Assembly (NCBI GenBank): GCA_016800925.1
Contig: JABCPU010000005.1
Coordinates: 492,227-556,226 of the forward strand
DNA from: Suillus spraguei
Lineage: Eukaryota > Basidiomycota > Agaricomycetes > Boletales > Suillaceae
Direction: 5' to 3'
Length of the DNA: 64,000 nt
Positions 28,983-40,875 of the stretch are shown here, piece after piece; within the stretch, counting starts at the first letter, position 1, and each line of letters opens with the position of its first letter. Under the pieces are notes generated by a model. That model saw only the letters and a list, made by a program, of their open reading frames with translations. It had not been told where the DNA came from and made no database searches. The position numbers and the translations under genes are program-made.

Positions 28983-29687
28983 TGGATGCCTAAACAAAGT
29001 CTCACTCACCCTGCATATTATGAATGTATCCATTGGATAGGAATGAGATGGTTGCAGAATACTCACTGTATCTGTTAGTGACACAAATGGAATAGATTCT
29101 GTGTGATGCCAGTGAGAAGAATCGAACATAGTGCATATGAGACATACACAGCGCAATGATGCTGATCATAAGAATGGGCTATTAGCATAGCATAAAGTTG
29201 TTGGCCTCAAAAACATACACAGAAAATGGTATTCCAATCTATCGTGTCTAGAATATTTTGAGGTCAGCACTACTTGCCAGTCAAGCTATAGTATGACATA
29301 AGGTACGAACTATCAGGTACACCACAGTCACGAGAGACCGGCGTTGTCTCTGTCGCGAATTCATTGTATTCTGTTGCTTTTCTTCTAATATAGGACTCTG
29401 TCACTCACCCAGATCAGTTCAATCTATAACACTATTCTTAGCAAGTTGGCTACTCCGGCAATAGCACCGACCTACCTCTCGTCGTAGTGTCAATACTGAA
29501 ATTATCATGAGAATATCAGCGGTTTTTGAACACTGTTCTGCGCACCCCAATCATATACCACCACGACACTGGCGGCAACTGCGAAACCACAAGTCAATGT
29601 TACATGGAGACGTCTGACGTCATCAACTGATACAAGCAACCCGTCCAATAGCTGTAAAAAATATTTAAACTGATGACCGGCCACCAA
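28983..29687 (-). CDS. DUF6533-type integral membrane protein, probably truncated
   Basis: On the minus strand a first exon (MVAGHQFKYF..., DDVRRLHVTLTCGFAVAASV, VVVVYDW) is joined by short GT-AG introns to LTLRRE, IELIW, then RQRRSLVTVVYLI. Together this gives the YDW-x-LTL-x3-E-x-E-x-IW...SLVTVVYL signature of DUF6533, the N-terminal part of a common agaricomycete multi-pass membrane protein family of unknown role. Later exons are hard to place (VSLTDTVSILQPSH lies near 29080), and the gene runs into the outer edge of the right arm, so its C terminus may have been cut off by the duplication. Confidence 0.6.
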
Positions 29688-30035
29688 CTAGGATCATTTG
29701 AAATTAGGGTCATATTCGAGGGATGGGTTTGAACGAGTGGGGAGCGTTAGTGGTGTATAAAAATAGTGTTCGTGCTAGATAGTATACCACCATTCAGAAA
29801 CAGCACAAGTGCAATGAGTTTTGCGAGTGGCCATGGTTTGGATTGGTGCCATTCGCCACGACGACAGAAGATGAAAACACGAAGGTGACAAACTGAATAC
29901 ACGGACGCAGAGACAGAAGCGGGAGTCTGAACGTTATTAGATCGTATTTCTTGGGTCTGCACTGTACAACACTAGACCAGATACTAATATCTTTTCGTAT
30001 ATCTGACAATTACCAATCAATGAGGTACTCCCTTA
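29688..30035. other. Interval between the DUF6533 gene and the Harbinger element
   Basis: No recognised gene; short minus-strand frames only. It ends with the TTA target duplication (30033-30035) of the Harbinger element. Confidence 0.5.
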
Positions 30036-30251
30036 GAGCTCGTTCGGCAACCGTTGTATAAGCCATAATTTCGAAATACAAAATATTGTTTTTTGTCCCG
30101 GCATGATGACAGGCCGCAAGCGGAGTTTAAAATATCTTTGCTTCCGACCATGACTTCTAGATCTATCCCTTACCACAATGATATCCAACGCCAGCAGATC
30201 TGGCTTGCAGTCACTGCTATCATCATCTGCACCCAGATACAGGTCGCAAAC

Positions 30252-31538
30252 ATGACACGAAAGGGTACTCAGCAGCCCAAGGCCCAGTGGAACTTTGATG
30301 AGATCAACACCTTACTCACATACCTGATCTTGGTGAAATCATTGATGGCAGGAGTGACCTTCAAGGAAGCGACATTTAATGAAGCTGCACAACAGATCAT
30401 GAGCAAGCGGACACATGGGCTTCTAAAGACTAGGGCCCAGTGCAAGAATAAATGGACATTGGTATGTCATCCTACATTGATTGCCACTGTACTAACTGAT
30501 CTATGTAGTTGAAGCTTACATATCATGCTATCCTTGCATATCGCAGTAGATCAGGCTGTCATTGGGATGATGAGCATGGGGCTAATATCAATGGCCCTGC
30601 TGCTGAGGCTGTCTGGGAGGAGATCGTTAGCAAGAAGGTATGATACATGTTTATTTTTCAGATCTTTATTGAACCTGACCGGCATCATGTCTTTAAAGTC
30701 CAATATACACTTAAAGCCATTCAAGAATAGTGGCTGGCCTTTTTACTTGAAGATGGAACAGATCCTCCCCTGCCACAGCTCTGCACAAGGCAATGCTGCA
30801 TATAACCCCACCGTCTTAGCACCGCAGGATGAACCACCAGTTGCTGGTCTGAGTAGTGCACCTCCATATGCCAGTGCGAGCATGTTGAATACTGGTGTCA
30901 GTGGCATGATGCATTCTCCTGTTCCAAGCCTCCTTCCAGTCAGTCCTCATCAGTCCCGCCCAGACGTCAACTGGGGTGCCCCCCCTCCCATTCCTGCACT
31001 CGCAAGTGGTAGTATTAGTGTTGCTCCCCCTATATTGTCTGCTCCTCTCTCTTCAGGCTCTAGCATGGGCAAGTGCTCACACACAGACATGACCCATGGC
31101 AATTCAGCTCCCCCTTCCACCGTGTGGACTTCCATTTCACAGATGACAAAGGCAGAATCTGCCAAGAAGCGGAAGCTGTTAACAGCCAGTGGTAAGATGC
31201 GCCCAAGTGCGCCCAAGAACAATGCTGTTCCAGAGGCTGCCAACACTGCTGTGTTGATGAACCTCCAAGGCTCCATCAACTACCTTTCGGACTCATTAAA
31301 TAAGGGCCCATTTAGCCTCACTGATGATGCTCATGTAGCTGAGCATAGGTCATGTGCAGTAAAGGTGATCCAGTCATCTGCAGATCTTTTAGTGGACGAT
31401 AAGGTGCTGATTATGCATGTGCTCATGGTGAACCCAGCAGCATGTGATACAATTTTAGACATTGATGATCTTGAGCTGCGTTCTGCATTTGTACATTCTA
31501 TAGTCACTCGTGCTAAACAAGAGACCATTACTTTGTAG
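30252..31538 (+). CDS. Harbinger accessory protein with Myb/SANT-like domain
   Basis: Three exons: 30252-30461, 30509-30637 and 30699-31538, with introns of 47 and 61 bp and canonical ends. The N-terminal half (QWNFDEINTLLTYLI, KSLMAGVTFKEATFNEAA, AQCKNKWTL, LKLTYHAILAYRSRSGCHWD, PFKNSGWPFYLKMEQILP) is the SANT/Myb-like DNA-binding module that in PIF/Harbinger elements recruits the transposase to the transposon ends and helps its nuclear import. The C-terminal half is Ser/Pro-rich followed by a Lys-rich stretch and a helical end (VIQSSADLLVDDKVLIMHVL). No stop or frameshift was seen over the 393 codons, so it may be intact. It diverges from the transposase gene, the tails facing each other. 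Confidence 0.8.
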
Positions 31539-31643
31539 CTCTTCATTACTTTTGCTCATTCGTTGTTTGTAGGCTAGACTGTAGCCCTACATCTGTTGTT
31601 CTCATGAGTTGTAGTACTTCATTTTTGCATAGAATCAATTATA

Positions 31644-33067
31644 CTAGCTACGACAAATCCATTCTGCATTGACCTCGTCAGGTTCATACCCTTGGTAAAG
31701 ATCATTGTCGGTTTCATCATCATCATCAAGATCAGTATCTTCTAAGTCATTGTCGCATAGGAAAGCTTTGTAGTCCTCCCACATGTGTGTCGCAATGCAA
31801 TCATGGCATGTATTTGCAGCTTGGACATCCGGTCCGCTCTCATCTCCTGTGACATTTCCTTGATGGGTTGGGTTGTCATTCACAATGCTCAGTGGTGGCA
31901 GTGGGTCTTCGGATGGGACATGAATCTGAATAAAATTGTGTAGGACACATAATGCTGCTGGGATGCGAGCTTGTATGTCCATCTTGTACTCTGGGGATAA
32001 AAGAAGGATTTGGAAGCGTCGCTTCAAGACGCCAAAGATTCGTTCAATGACATTTCGTGCTGAGGCATGGCGAAGGTTGAAAGTTCCTCCTTATTGACGG
32101 GTCTGAAAAATATATTGGCTTAGTTCAAATAAAAAAACAGGAGTGAATATTTACCTCGTGGCAGCACGACCCCACTCAGTGAGGTGGTACCAAACACCAT
32201 GGTAAGGCGTGAGTAGTTCTTCACAGGAGGGAAAACCTGCATCTGTGAGAAGGTATTTGCCTGCAGGAACCGTCAAACCACCTTCACACGCTTGATCCCA
32301 CAGCTGTGCATCAGTCACGGATCCCTCCCAGCCAGTCAATGTATATGTGAACAGCAAGTCAAAGCTGCATGCAAAAAGGAAATTCTGCAATTTTCAGTTA
32401 TGATAGACCCAATGCTTGACTGCAGGAGGGAACACGTGAATGTGGCTACCATCTAGTGCCCCTATGGCACCCTCAAAATATGGCCAACATTTTGGATTGT
32501 TGTGAATTTCAGCAGGGATAGGATCATCATCACCAGGAAAAGAAATATACTGGTGGTAGAATGGGTGTGATGCAAATATTTCAAGCATCTTGCGAAAATA
32601 CCTACAAGAGCATCAAAACCAATATATTTTTCTCAAATAAATTATGTGTACCGAGAAATCGTATAATTTGAGTGCTGGAAGCGTTCACCAACATGTTGTA
32701 TTGTTAATCTTGTGACACAAGAATAGAGGAAGATGGCTAGTTGCTCTTCAAGCAAGACATATTGTGAATCTGTGTGACCAAGGGCATGGAGCTCATTTAT
32801 CAAACTCTCAAAAACATGGACATGCATCCCGAGCTCGCAGTGTATGCACTCAGGATGACCAATAATGAGCTCCATGACCCATTCATGACCAGACAGTGCT
32901 GATGTGTGGTATGGTTCAGGGGCTCGGTGTATTTGTCCCAATGGAAGAACCACCTGTGTGGTTGCGGCAATAAGAATACTGGTAAGAAGTACAATATAGT
33001 GAATAATCTGCTCGTGGACCACCAGCTGTTGCAAATTCTGGTCAGTTGACTGAGTGCGGTGTAGCAA
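31644..33067 (-). pseudogene. PIF/Harbinger transposase (DDE_Tnp_4), damaged
   Basis: Minus-strand exons read in order: LEEQLAIFLYSCVTRLTIQHVGERFQHS, intron, KMLEIFASHPFYHQYI and GAIGALDGSHIHV (first catalytic Asp), FACSFDLLFTYTLTGWEGS, KYLLTDAGFPSCEELLTPY (second Asp), intron, RHASARNVIERIFGVLKRRF (Glu) and ALCVLHNFIQIHV, ending in an acidic tail with stop at 31644. The DDE triad is therefore present. After the first Asp block, YHN is followed by TGA (about 32398-32400) and the usual Arg-Lys-Gly-rich segment is short by a few codons, so this copy is interrupted there. The N terminus is close to the LTR insertion at 33060; the first codons may be LTR sequence. Confidence 0.8.
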
Positions 33068-33921
33068 GAAAAGTCACACTGACCATCAAAACCCCGTTTT
33101 CGACAAGGGTCTCATTAATGTCTGCAGCGGCAACCGAAGGATTTCCTTATAGCGACGAAATAGCCTTTTCGCTCCGCTAAGGCGGAACCATTTTTCTTCC
33201 GCAAACCCTTACTGGATCCTCGCACCGATGCCCTCATATCCCGTCCTATTCTGTCTAGAATCCATTGGTGCGTAGTTATCTCACTTCTGCCATTACTAAA
33301 CCTACGGCAGGATTTACCTTACATCTCAAGGGGCTGCTGCAAGCTGTGCACCTCATAATTAAGTACCCTGTTTATTTTCTTTCTCGCTACCGGACTCGCA
33401 TAGCTATCTCGTACGCGCTCGCATATGTTAAAAAGGACTGAACATACATACTGTTACTGTTACTTCCCGTTACATCCCTTCACTAGGACTTAGTATCTGA
33501 AACACTTGCTAGTCGCAATCTATTTGCCTTTGAACTCTTCTCCGTTCGAACTTCGCTCATTGATTTAGCCGCTGGTAACTTTACCGCTCAAAGTACCGTG
33601 CGACTTTTGACTTCGCTACTCGTAACCGGACTGCGGCCAGTGATCTCGCTGGGTCGTTTTCTCTCCCATCTGCGTTCCTGCTCATATGGAAGTTGCCGCT
33701 ACCGCTACTGCACCGCCGGTAGTTATAACATTTTTGTCTCACCCAAGTAACTTTGTTCTTGCTCTCGCTAGCTAAACGTTGCAGCTATCATTACCGTGCA
33801 TGTACCGCTGCTAACCTCGGAAATCGGAATCCTCATTGCCATATTAGTACTTCATTGTTTCCTTCACACTAACATAGAAGGAATTGCTTCTATTTTTGCA
33901 GTCCTCTTGGGTCGAACATCT
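33060..33921 (+). repeat. LTR family C, first part (split by the chromovirus)
   Basis: Starts TGTAGCAAGAAAAGTC, contains TGACCATCAAAACCCCG and reaches GGTCGAACATCT, where chromovirus copy 1 is inserted. The rest follows at 41356-41424. A reversed relative is at 58961-59926. The unit is inserted in the Harbinger element; its own target duplication is not clear. Confidence 0.75.
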
Positions 33922-34396
33922 TGTTACGAACTGGGGTGGCATCACCAGCGACAGTGAAAAGACACAGACGGTCGACTGGGAGTTCTTACAATGTCCAGAA
34001 GAGGACAAGGTGAAAGTACAAGGAACGCGTTCCGAGTACGATCAAGGGTTCAGCCTCAAAGACAAGTCTAAGAGGTATCCGCGAGAATAGAGACTAAGGC
34101 TAAGGAGTGCTTAGACTTAGAGACGATTCAAGACGACTTAGGTTGGAGACCTAAGTGAAGGAGATTCCAGGTAAAACCCAGTAAGATTAAAGTAGAGAAT
34201 CTACTACAAGTACACTGTGCTTAAATAGGCCAATATGTGCGCACAGACCAAGAGAGGCGTGGGAATGTAAGTGCGTATCCAAAGAAGGAAGGCAACTATA
34301 GTACAGATGCGTTGAGCATATGAGTCAGAGTCATGTTACGTAATATACACGGTAAATGAAGTAAGAAAATGAATAGGGGCACGTACGATTGTAACA
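33922..34396 (-). repeat. 3' LTR of chromovirus copy 1
   Basis: TGTTACGAAC...GTAACA, 475 bp. Against the other LTR only two differences were seen, TACGAA versus TATGAA and GGCATC versus GGCGTC, both CpG transitions. Confidence 0.95.
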
Positions 34397-34410
34397 TTAC
34401 CCCCTTTTTA
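34397..34410 (-). promoter_or_regulatory. Polypurine tract, copy 1
   Basis: On the element strand this is AAAAAGGGGGTAA directly before the 3' LTR. It is the expected RNase H-resistant primer for plus-strand synthesis. The same tract precedes the 3' LTR of copy 2. Confidence 0.85.
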
Positions 34411-34428
34411 CACGTAAAGTCACCGACT

Positions 34429-35762
34429 TTACTCATCTTGATTCGCATAGTAAATGGGGTCATCGCTAAACTCGTAGTCTTCATCAGCAAACGACCCACT
34501 CATCATATACTTGGCTTCTTCAAGACCAGCGCAACGCTTAGAATCCCTCTTCTTGTCTTTTTGAATACGTTCATCGTCAAGTTGTTTCTCCCAGGTGCGA
34601 AGTGCGTCATAAAACCCCTCATCTTTCCAAGTTAACTCGAATGGAGGGGGCCCAACACGGTGGGGCAGTAGAGGGACAAATGCGTTGGCGACCAATATCT
34701 GCAAACCTTGCACTGATATTCTGCACAATTCTTTTGACGATGTCCTAGTAATCCACAGACGCGGCATTTCATGTTCTCGTCAGGGTTAGAATGGACTTTG
34801 CGTAGGGGGGATGGAGAAATGATGGGTGTAGGACTGGTGGATCTGGCGCGTTTCTTTCCCTTCTTCTTCATCATACGTTTTAAGGCAAGGGTGTTCTGCC
34901 GCTTAAGTTGTGCCTGTTGAGCGGAGGACAATGTGTATGCTGATTCAGGAAGGTCTGGGGTGACTGTGCGCTCAGCAGCTGCAAGAAGTTCGGTGGAAGA
35001 AGAGGAGGAAGTGATACCGAAGTCTTTTACTAAGACTGGTGAAATGGGGTCCATAGGACCGAATGACGATGGGATAGACATAGGAGGGTGTATATGAAGG
35101 TCGCGGAGTCGAGGACCTAATGTTACTAGTTCGGTGGTAGAGATTCCTAATAGTTTTGCGGCTTCGACCTGTTCTTCTGTGCATGGTTCATACAGCCATG
35201 CGGGATGGTCATGAGAGACGGTAATGGGAGGTGGTGAAGTTGGTCGTTGAATCGGGGATGGGGTTCGTGGAGAGGCGAGGTTGCTTTGCGTCTGCTGTAG
35301 ATCGGTAATAGTTTCTTCTACTAAGTTTCTGGCTGCTCTTGTTTCAGCGACCGACTGTTGAATAGTTTCGACGACTTGGTTTGTAAGTTGTCCGATCTCT
35401 TGGACAGCAGTGTATAAGCCAGTAAAGGCGTCAAGACTAGTATAAGCGCGTGAAGAAGAGGGTGCTGGGATAGGAAGTGGCGTATCTTCCTGCGGAGAGG
35501 GAGGTCGAGCAACACCTGCTCGACGCTCGGCAATGATGTGAATAGCTTCTTCAACATCATTCTTAAAGGAATCGGGAAGAAGCAACATAGCGTAAGCACG
35601 AATGCGTTTTTGAAGATGAAGGAAGCGGTGACGGAGAGTAATTTCCGTTGTTTCTTTGGCAGTGGCTTCAATGAGGGCTGCAATACGAATGATGTTGACG
35701 ATGAGGAGAGCAGGGAAGGCGCCTCTTTCAGTAAGGATTCTTTCGATTTCGAGGGCATGTTG
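34429..35762 (-). CDS. Extra C-terminal ORF of the chromovirus with CCHC zinc knuckle (fused to pol in this copy)
   Basis: After the chromodomain the frame continues for about 375 residues, which is not typical of chromoviruses. The segment is helical at first (ALEIERILTERGAFPALLIV, LHLQKRIRAYAMLLLPDSF), then a coiled-coil-like stretch (YTAVQEIGQLTNQVVETIQQ), Pro-rich linkers, a basic cluster (MMKKKGKKRARS) and a CCHC knuckle, CRVCGLLGHRQKNC, followed by a second Cys/His group, CKVCRYWSPTHLSLYC. A C-run shortened by one base near 34653 shifts the frame; the continuation (FELTWKDEGFYDALRTWE, then an acidic tail ending at 34429) lies in the next frame and matches copy 2. Likely nucleic-acid binding; role unknown. 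Copy 2 shows it as a separate frame. Confidence 0.75.
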
Positions 35763-38700
35763 CTTCTTATAAGCATTCAGGATTCGAGCGGAGTTCTTCA
35801 AGTTCTTTTCTGGGAGCCATTCGTTATCTCCCGATGGATATCCTTTCCAGGAGACGAGATATCGTCGGCGATTGCCGGTTCCTTTGTGGGAAAGAATTGC
35901 TTCGATTTCATATTCTTCTTCTTCTTCGATGATATCAGGTGGGGGTTCAGGGAAGTTCGGTCCGTGTACGTCTGTTTCGCTATAGGATGATAAGACAGAA
36001 GCATGGAACGTAGGGTGAATCTTCCATTGCGGAGGAAGCTTGAGTGTGAACGTGATGGGTGATAAGACATCGATGATCGGGAAAGGTCCGTATCGTTTCG
36101 GTGCCAGTTTCTTTGATGGGAGTTTAAGTCTAAGATTAGCGGCGGATAGCCAAACCTTATCTCCGATCTTCCATGGGATGTACTTGTCTCCTCGGGATCG
36201 TTCGGCCATTGTCTGCATAGCAATGTTGTGACAGGCGATTGCTTCTTCTCTTATCTTCTGCAGAGATCGTACTCGATCTTCCGCTGCGGGGACGGATGAA
36301 TCCGGGATCAGATGAGGGATAGCGCGTGGTTCATATCCCATCATCAAATAGAAGGGTGATGCATTCCTTGCATCGTGTTTTCGGTGGTTGTGGACGAATT
36401 CGGCGATTGGTAAGTGTTCTACCCAATCTTCAGGGTTGTTGCGACAATAAATGCGTAGATATGTCTCAAGTTCTTGATTGAGCCTTTCCGTTTGACCATC
36501 AGTCTGCGGGTGGTAAGCCGTGGATGGAGTGATGACGTAGTCGAGAAGTCGGGCAAGTTCCTTTGAGAAGCGAGATAGGAATTGCGGTCCTCGATCCGAG
36601 ATAACTTTGTCATGGAGTCCAAATCGTCGGTACACATGTTTTAAAAATAGCTTGGCCACACCTTCTGACGTGATAGTTTTCAAACAAGGAGTAATAATTA
36701 CCCCCTTCGTAAGGCCATGGTCTACCACGACCATGATACTGTCAAAGCCTCCAGAGACGGGGAGGTCAGTGATAAGGTCGACAGAGACTTGGGAGAACGG
36801 GCGAACAGCCGACGAAGGAATCGGCGTAAGCGGGGGTCGAACGGGATGAGTATCCGCTTTCATTTGCTGACAAAGGGCGCAACCCTCAACGTATTTCCGA
36901 ATATAAGAGCCCATTGCAGGCCACCAGGCTTCTCGTTTTACGAGTTCTTCAGTTTTGAATCTACCAGGGTGTCCCGCGGTAGGATGATCATGATACCTTT
37001 TCAGGATAGCGGAGCGACGCGCCGGTGGAATATAAGCGCGATTCTTAAAATAGAGGACGTTCTCCGCAATCTTCCAATTGGAAAGTGCCGATTTCATGGG
37101 GGGAAGGCACACGCCATCAAGGGCGTCGGACGCTGTTTTGAAAACGGGGTCATCGAGAGGGTCTGAGGATGACAGCACATCCTTCAAGTCGGTGTCAATA
37201 AGACGAACGAATAGAGCGTCAGGGAGGAGGGTCTGGTCCTCGTTATCGTCTTTGCCGGAGTCATAGTCAGGCCGGCGGGATAGTGCATCAGGTACTGCTA
37301 ATTTAGTACCTGCAACGTGATGCAGTTCGATGTCGTAGATAGACAAAATCAGTTGCCAACGTGCTTGGCGACGGGTGAGCTTCTGTGCACTTCTAAAGTA
37401 CAGAAGGTTCTTATGGTCCGTGAATACCAAGACGGGGTGTGGGTTTCCTTCGAGATAATGACGCCATTCGTTCAATGCCCTGATTACGGCAAGGAGTTCC
37501 CGATCAAAAATCTGATAATTGCGTTCTGCTGGGTTCAAAGACTGTGAGAGATATGCACATGGGTAATAAACACCATTCTCATCAGTCTGCAGGAGAACTC
37601 CGCCAGTTGCTACAAGTGAAGCATCGGTAGCAATGGCAAATTGTCGGGAAGGATCAGGGTTACGGAGTACCGGTTGGGATGTAAAGCGTCGTTTCAGTTC
37701 TTCAAAGGTGTCCATACATTCGGTTGACCATTCAAAGGCCTTATCTTTCTTTGTCAAATCGATAAGGGGTCTGGCGATGTCAGAATAATGGGAAATGAAC
37801 GTGCGGTAGAAGTTGCAAAAACCGAGGAATGACCGAACATCTTTTACAGATTTCGGGATTGGCCATTCAGAGATTCCCTTAGTTTTGGCGGTGTCCATAG
37901 CAACTTGTCCGGGGCGAATTATCATTCCGAGGTATTCCACTTCTTCTGCATCGAATGTGCATTTCTCCGGTTTCAAGAATAGGTGTTCTTTTCGTATTTT
38001 CATCAAAACTCGTCTGGTCCGTTCACGGTGTTCTGCCATTGTTGTAGAGAAAATTAGGATATCGTCCATATAGATAACCATCCACCCTTCATTGATTTCT
38101 TGTTGAAAAGTGCGATTCATGTATGCTTGAAAAGTTGCTGGGGAATTGCAAAGGCCAAAGAACATGACGTTCGGTTCAAAGAGGCCGAATTCCGTGGTAA
38201 AAGCAGCTTTCCACCGATCATCAGGATGGATGCGAATGTTGTTATAACCGGATCGAATATCCATTTTCGTAAAGAACTGTGCGTTATGAAGACGCGCGAC
38301 AAGGGAAATAGGGAGTGGGAGCGGATATGCGTTCTTGACTGTCCAATCATTGATGTAACGGTAGTCTTGACAGGGACGCAGTTCTCCACTCTTCTTTCCC
38401 ACAAAGAAAAAGCCACTAGCTTGGGGTGACTTCGATTCTGAGATAAAGCCTTTCGCAACGTTTTCATCGATAAACATTTTGACAGCAGCGTGTTCTTTTT
38501 CCGATAGCGGGTAGACCTTAGACGTGCGAGGGATAAAACCGGGTTTGGTGTCGATCCGATGATCGATACCAGGGCGTTCGGGGGTAGTTTGTTCAGTCCG
38601 TCTTTAGCAAAGACGTCTGCAAAGTCGTGCAAGTAATCTGGGACCAATTCTTCGAAGGATTTCTTTTTCTTTTCCTTTTCATCCGTGGCGAATTCCTGGG

Positions 38701-39849
38701 CTTTGTTACTATATTTCAAAGGGGGGAGGGGAACCGTGGAGTAGGGAGTTTGTTCGAATCGGGAAGTTCCATCGTGCGTAAGGGGCGTGTCCATGGAAAC
38801 TTCTTCTATGATTCTCATGCTGACTCCTTCAGTATCGTATTCCACGAGAAATTCTCCATCTCCTAGTTCATACGAGGAAATGTCTCGTACTTCTGGCGCA
38901 TGCCAGACGTCATTCATGGTATCAAATTGGTCATCATCCTCGGTTGGGATTAACGAGGGCACGGGTTCTTCTTTATCGGGGATTTCTTCAATTGAAGCTG
39001 AAAGGGTTTTCGGGGGAACAAAGAACTTGGATAGTTTCGGTACGTTGGTGTTTCGCCCTGGGAGTTCTTCTTCCGTTTTCCTCTTTCCCTGTTTCTGTTC
39101 CTCTATTGGCCGCTGCTCAATAGGTTCTTGTCCGACCCGATGCTCGGGTTCGGATTCATTCTTGCGCTTCTCTGCGCGAGGGATCGGTGACACTGCCCGC
39201 GGCAATTGTACGCGTGGAGTGGGTTCAGTAGTACGTGGCACTCGTACTTCTGGTTCAGGATGTTCGGGCACATCAATAGAAGGCGCGATAAATGGTTTCG
39301 GAAGACGGGAATGTTGCCATCTATTATGATTGAAAAGTTGAGGCAACCCGTTCTTCTTTCGATCTTCGTCCAGATCAATTTCGATCTCGTCTGATTTCTC
39401 TGTCCTTGAAAGGACAAGCGTTTCAGCAGCCCAATCTATAATTGGGTTCATTGCTCGTAACCAAGGAATCCCAAGGAGGATTTGATCTCTTCTTCCTAGT
39501 TTGGTAATATTGAATTTTCCATACATGGTTCGATCGTCAATCTTGACCACGAGGAGGCAGTAATGCGTGATTGGTCCTCCTTTTATGAGAGTTCCATCTG
39601 CCGTTGTAACTCAAAATGGTTCCTTGAGTTTTCGTCGTGTGATTTGATGGAGTTTCACAAACTCTTCTGAGATGAATGTTCCTGCTGCTCCTGAATCGAT
39701 AACAGCGGTGGTGTCAACGGATTTCAAGCGAGTACGCGAGTGGAGAGTGATAGGGATACGAAGTTCTTTTCTTTCACCTACAGCGCGTACAAGTCTTAGT
39801 ATTACATTGGGAGAAACATACGTCGAGTCTTTGTTTCTCCAAGTCAAAA
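34632..39849 (-). pseudogene. Chromovirus pol polyprotein, copy 1 (three lesions)
   Basis: Protease with VIDSGAAGTFI is followed by TGA at 39611-39613, where copy 2 has CGA. The frame resumes with GRRDQILLGIPWLRAMNP and a long Pro/Glu linker, then shifts near 38578 (one G missing in LPPERPG). From 38477 a 1,281-codon frame holds reverse transcriptase (YMDD at residues 136-139), RNase H (FAIATDAS near 285), integrase with the H-x4-H/C-x2-C zinc site (HDHPTAGH, CALCQQ) and the DDE core (DLITDLP, ISDRGPQF, YHPQTDGQTERLNQELETYL), then the chromodomain ([20 protein letters not shown], near 35840), expected to guide integration to marked chromatin. All active-site motifs are intact. Confidence 0.95.
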
Positions 39850-40677
39850 ATCCTCAACAATCCGTCTCACGGTTTCTTCATCTTCTTCTGCTTTGACTTC
39901 GGTTTGTCGAAGCGGGGTCTTCTTCTTTCTGTCAGGACAATTATGGATGCGATGTCCTGTCTTTCTGCATCCGAAGCATTGCCCTTTCTTCATGCATTCG
40001 GATCTTTCCATATCGGAGATTCGATCTACGACCATTGCGTTGGAATCACGGTTTGGAATATACCGTGCATTCCCGTAGTTCTTCTTCTTCTGTTGTGGAG
40101 CATGACGCGTCCTCATGGCGTTAAGCCGGTGATGGGCGTTGTCAATAGCAACGCATTGCAACACAACATCTCTGAAGATTTCGGAGACATCTCCTGTATT
40201 GAAAAGCTTTGTGAGGATACCCCAATTAAGACCATCTTGGAAAAACTGGATCTTCGTCGCGTTATCAGTGATATGAGCCTTGGCTGCAAGTGCCTCAAAG
40301 TCGGCGACATAGGTATGAAGATCTCCAGTTCCTTGCTTGAGGTCTCTAAGACGTGTGAGTGCGGTCATTCTGGTATCCACTGGTTCGAATGCTTCTTTGA
40401 AGCTCTTCATAAAGTCCACCATCGTCCCATAACCAACTTTTTGTCCCGAAGTGTCGGTAGATTGGGCGTGTTCAAGGAATTGTTCCTTCCATGACTTGGC
40501 ATTCTTCTCGGTCATGAAGGATGTTATGTAGATGATCTTCTGCTTGTCGGTGGTGTAAAGCTTTTCATTGATGTCAAAGTGCAAGTTGCACGACTGGATA
40601 AACTCGCGAGAGTTATCGCGATCTCCATCAAAACCAATCGGTTGACCGATCTTGTATTCGAATTCTTTGGTCGACAT
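39844..40677 (-). CDS. Chromovirus gag, copy 1
   Basis: 277 codons from MSTKEFEYKI. The first two thirds form the retrotransposon gag domain (EKNAKSWKEQFLEHAQ, TALTRLRDLKQGTGDLHTY, ATKIQFFQDGL), followed by a basic stretch and one CCHC zinc knuckle, CFGCRKTGHRIHNC. The stop falls in GGATTTTTGA and pol continues in the -1 frame (L-T-W-R-N-K) from the same T run, so a -1 ribosomal shift at the stop is plausible. No lesion in gag. Confidence 0.9.
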   Translation of the reverse strand: MSTKEFEYKIGQPIGFDGDRDNSREFIQSCNLHFDINEKLYTTDKQKIIYITSFMTEKNAKSWKEQFLEHAQSTDTSGQKVGYGTMVDFMKSFKEAFEPVDTRMTALTRLRDLKQGTGDLHTYVADFEALAAKAHITDNATKIQFFQDGLNWGILTKLFNTGDVSEIFRDVVLQCVAIDNAHHRLNAMRTRHAPQQKKKNYGNARYIPNRDSNAMVVDRISDMERSECMKKGQCFGCRKTGHRIHNCPDRKKKTPLRQTEVKAEEDEETVRRIVEDF

Positions 40678-40863
40678 GGTTGATGATTCTTCTAATGAGT
40701 TATACTTTCTCGGTGCCTACACGCGCTGTCTTGCTGTCCGTCAGGGCTTTCTTCTGTCAGAGGGCTTCTCTTGACAATCTGCTCAGCGTACGCGTACGCT
40801 AGTCTGCCGATCTAAGCGATCAGGGTTCAGGGTCGAAGACTGGATAGTCGACGATCAAAATAG

Positions 40864-40874
40864 ACTTTAATCTT
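40864..40874 (-). promoter_or_regulatory. Primer-binding site matching the element's own LTR, copy 1
   Basis: On the element strand AAGATTAAAGT lies one base after the 5' LTR. Its exact complement ACTTTAATCTT occurs inside the LTR (41137-41147 on the plus strand as AAGATTAAAGT). This is the arrangement of self-primed Tf1/sushi-type elements rather than tRNA priming. Confidence 0.75.
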
Positions 40875-40875
40875 T

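Noticed and set aside
35538..40494. Many plus-strand frames of 60-196 codons over 35.5-40.5 kb
   Set aside because: They lie opposite the chromovirus gag-pol and have no domain content; shadows of the real minus-strand frame.
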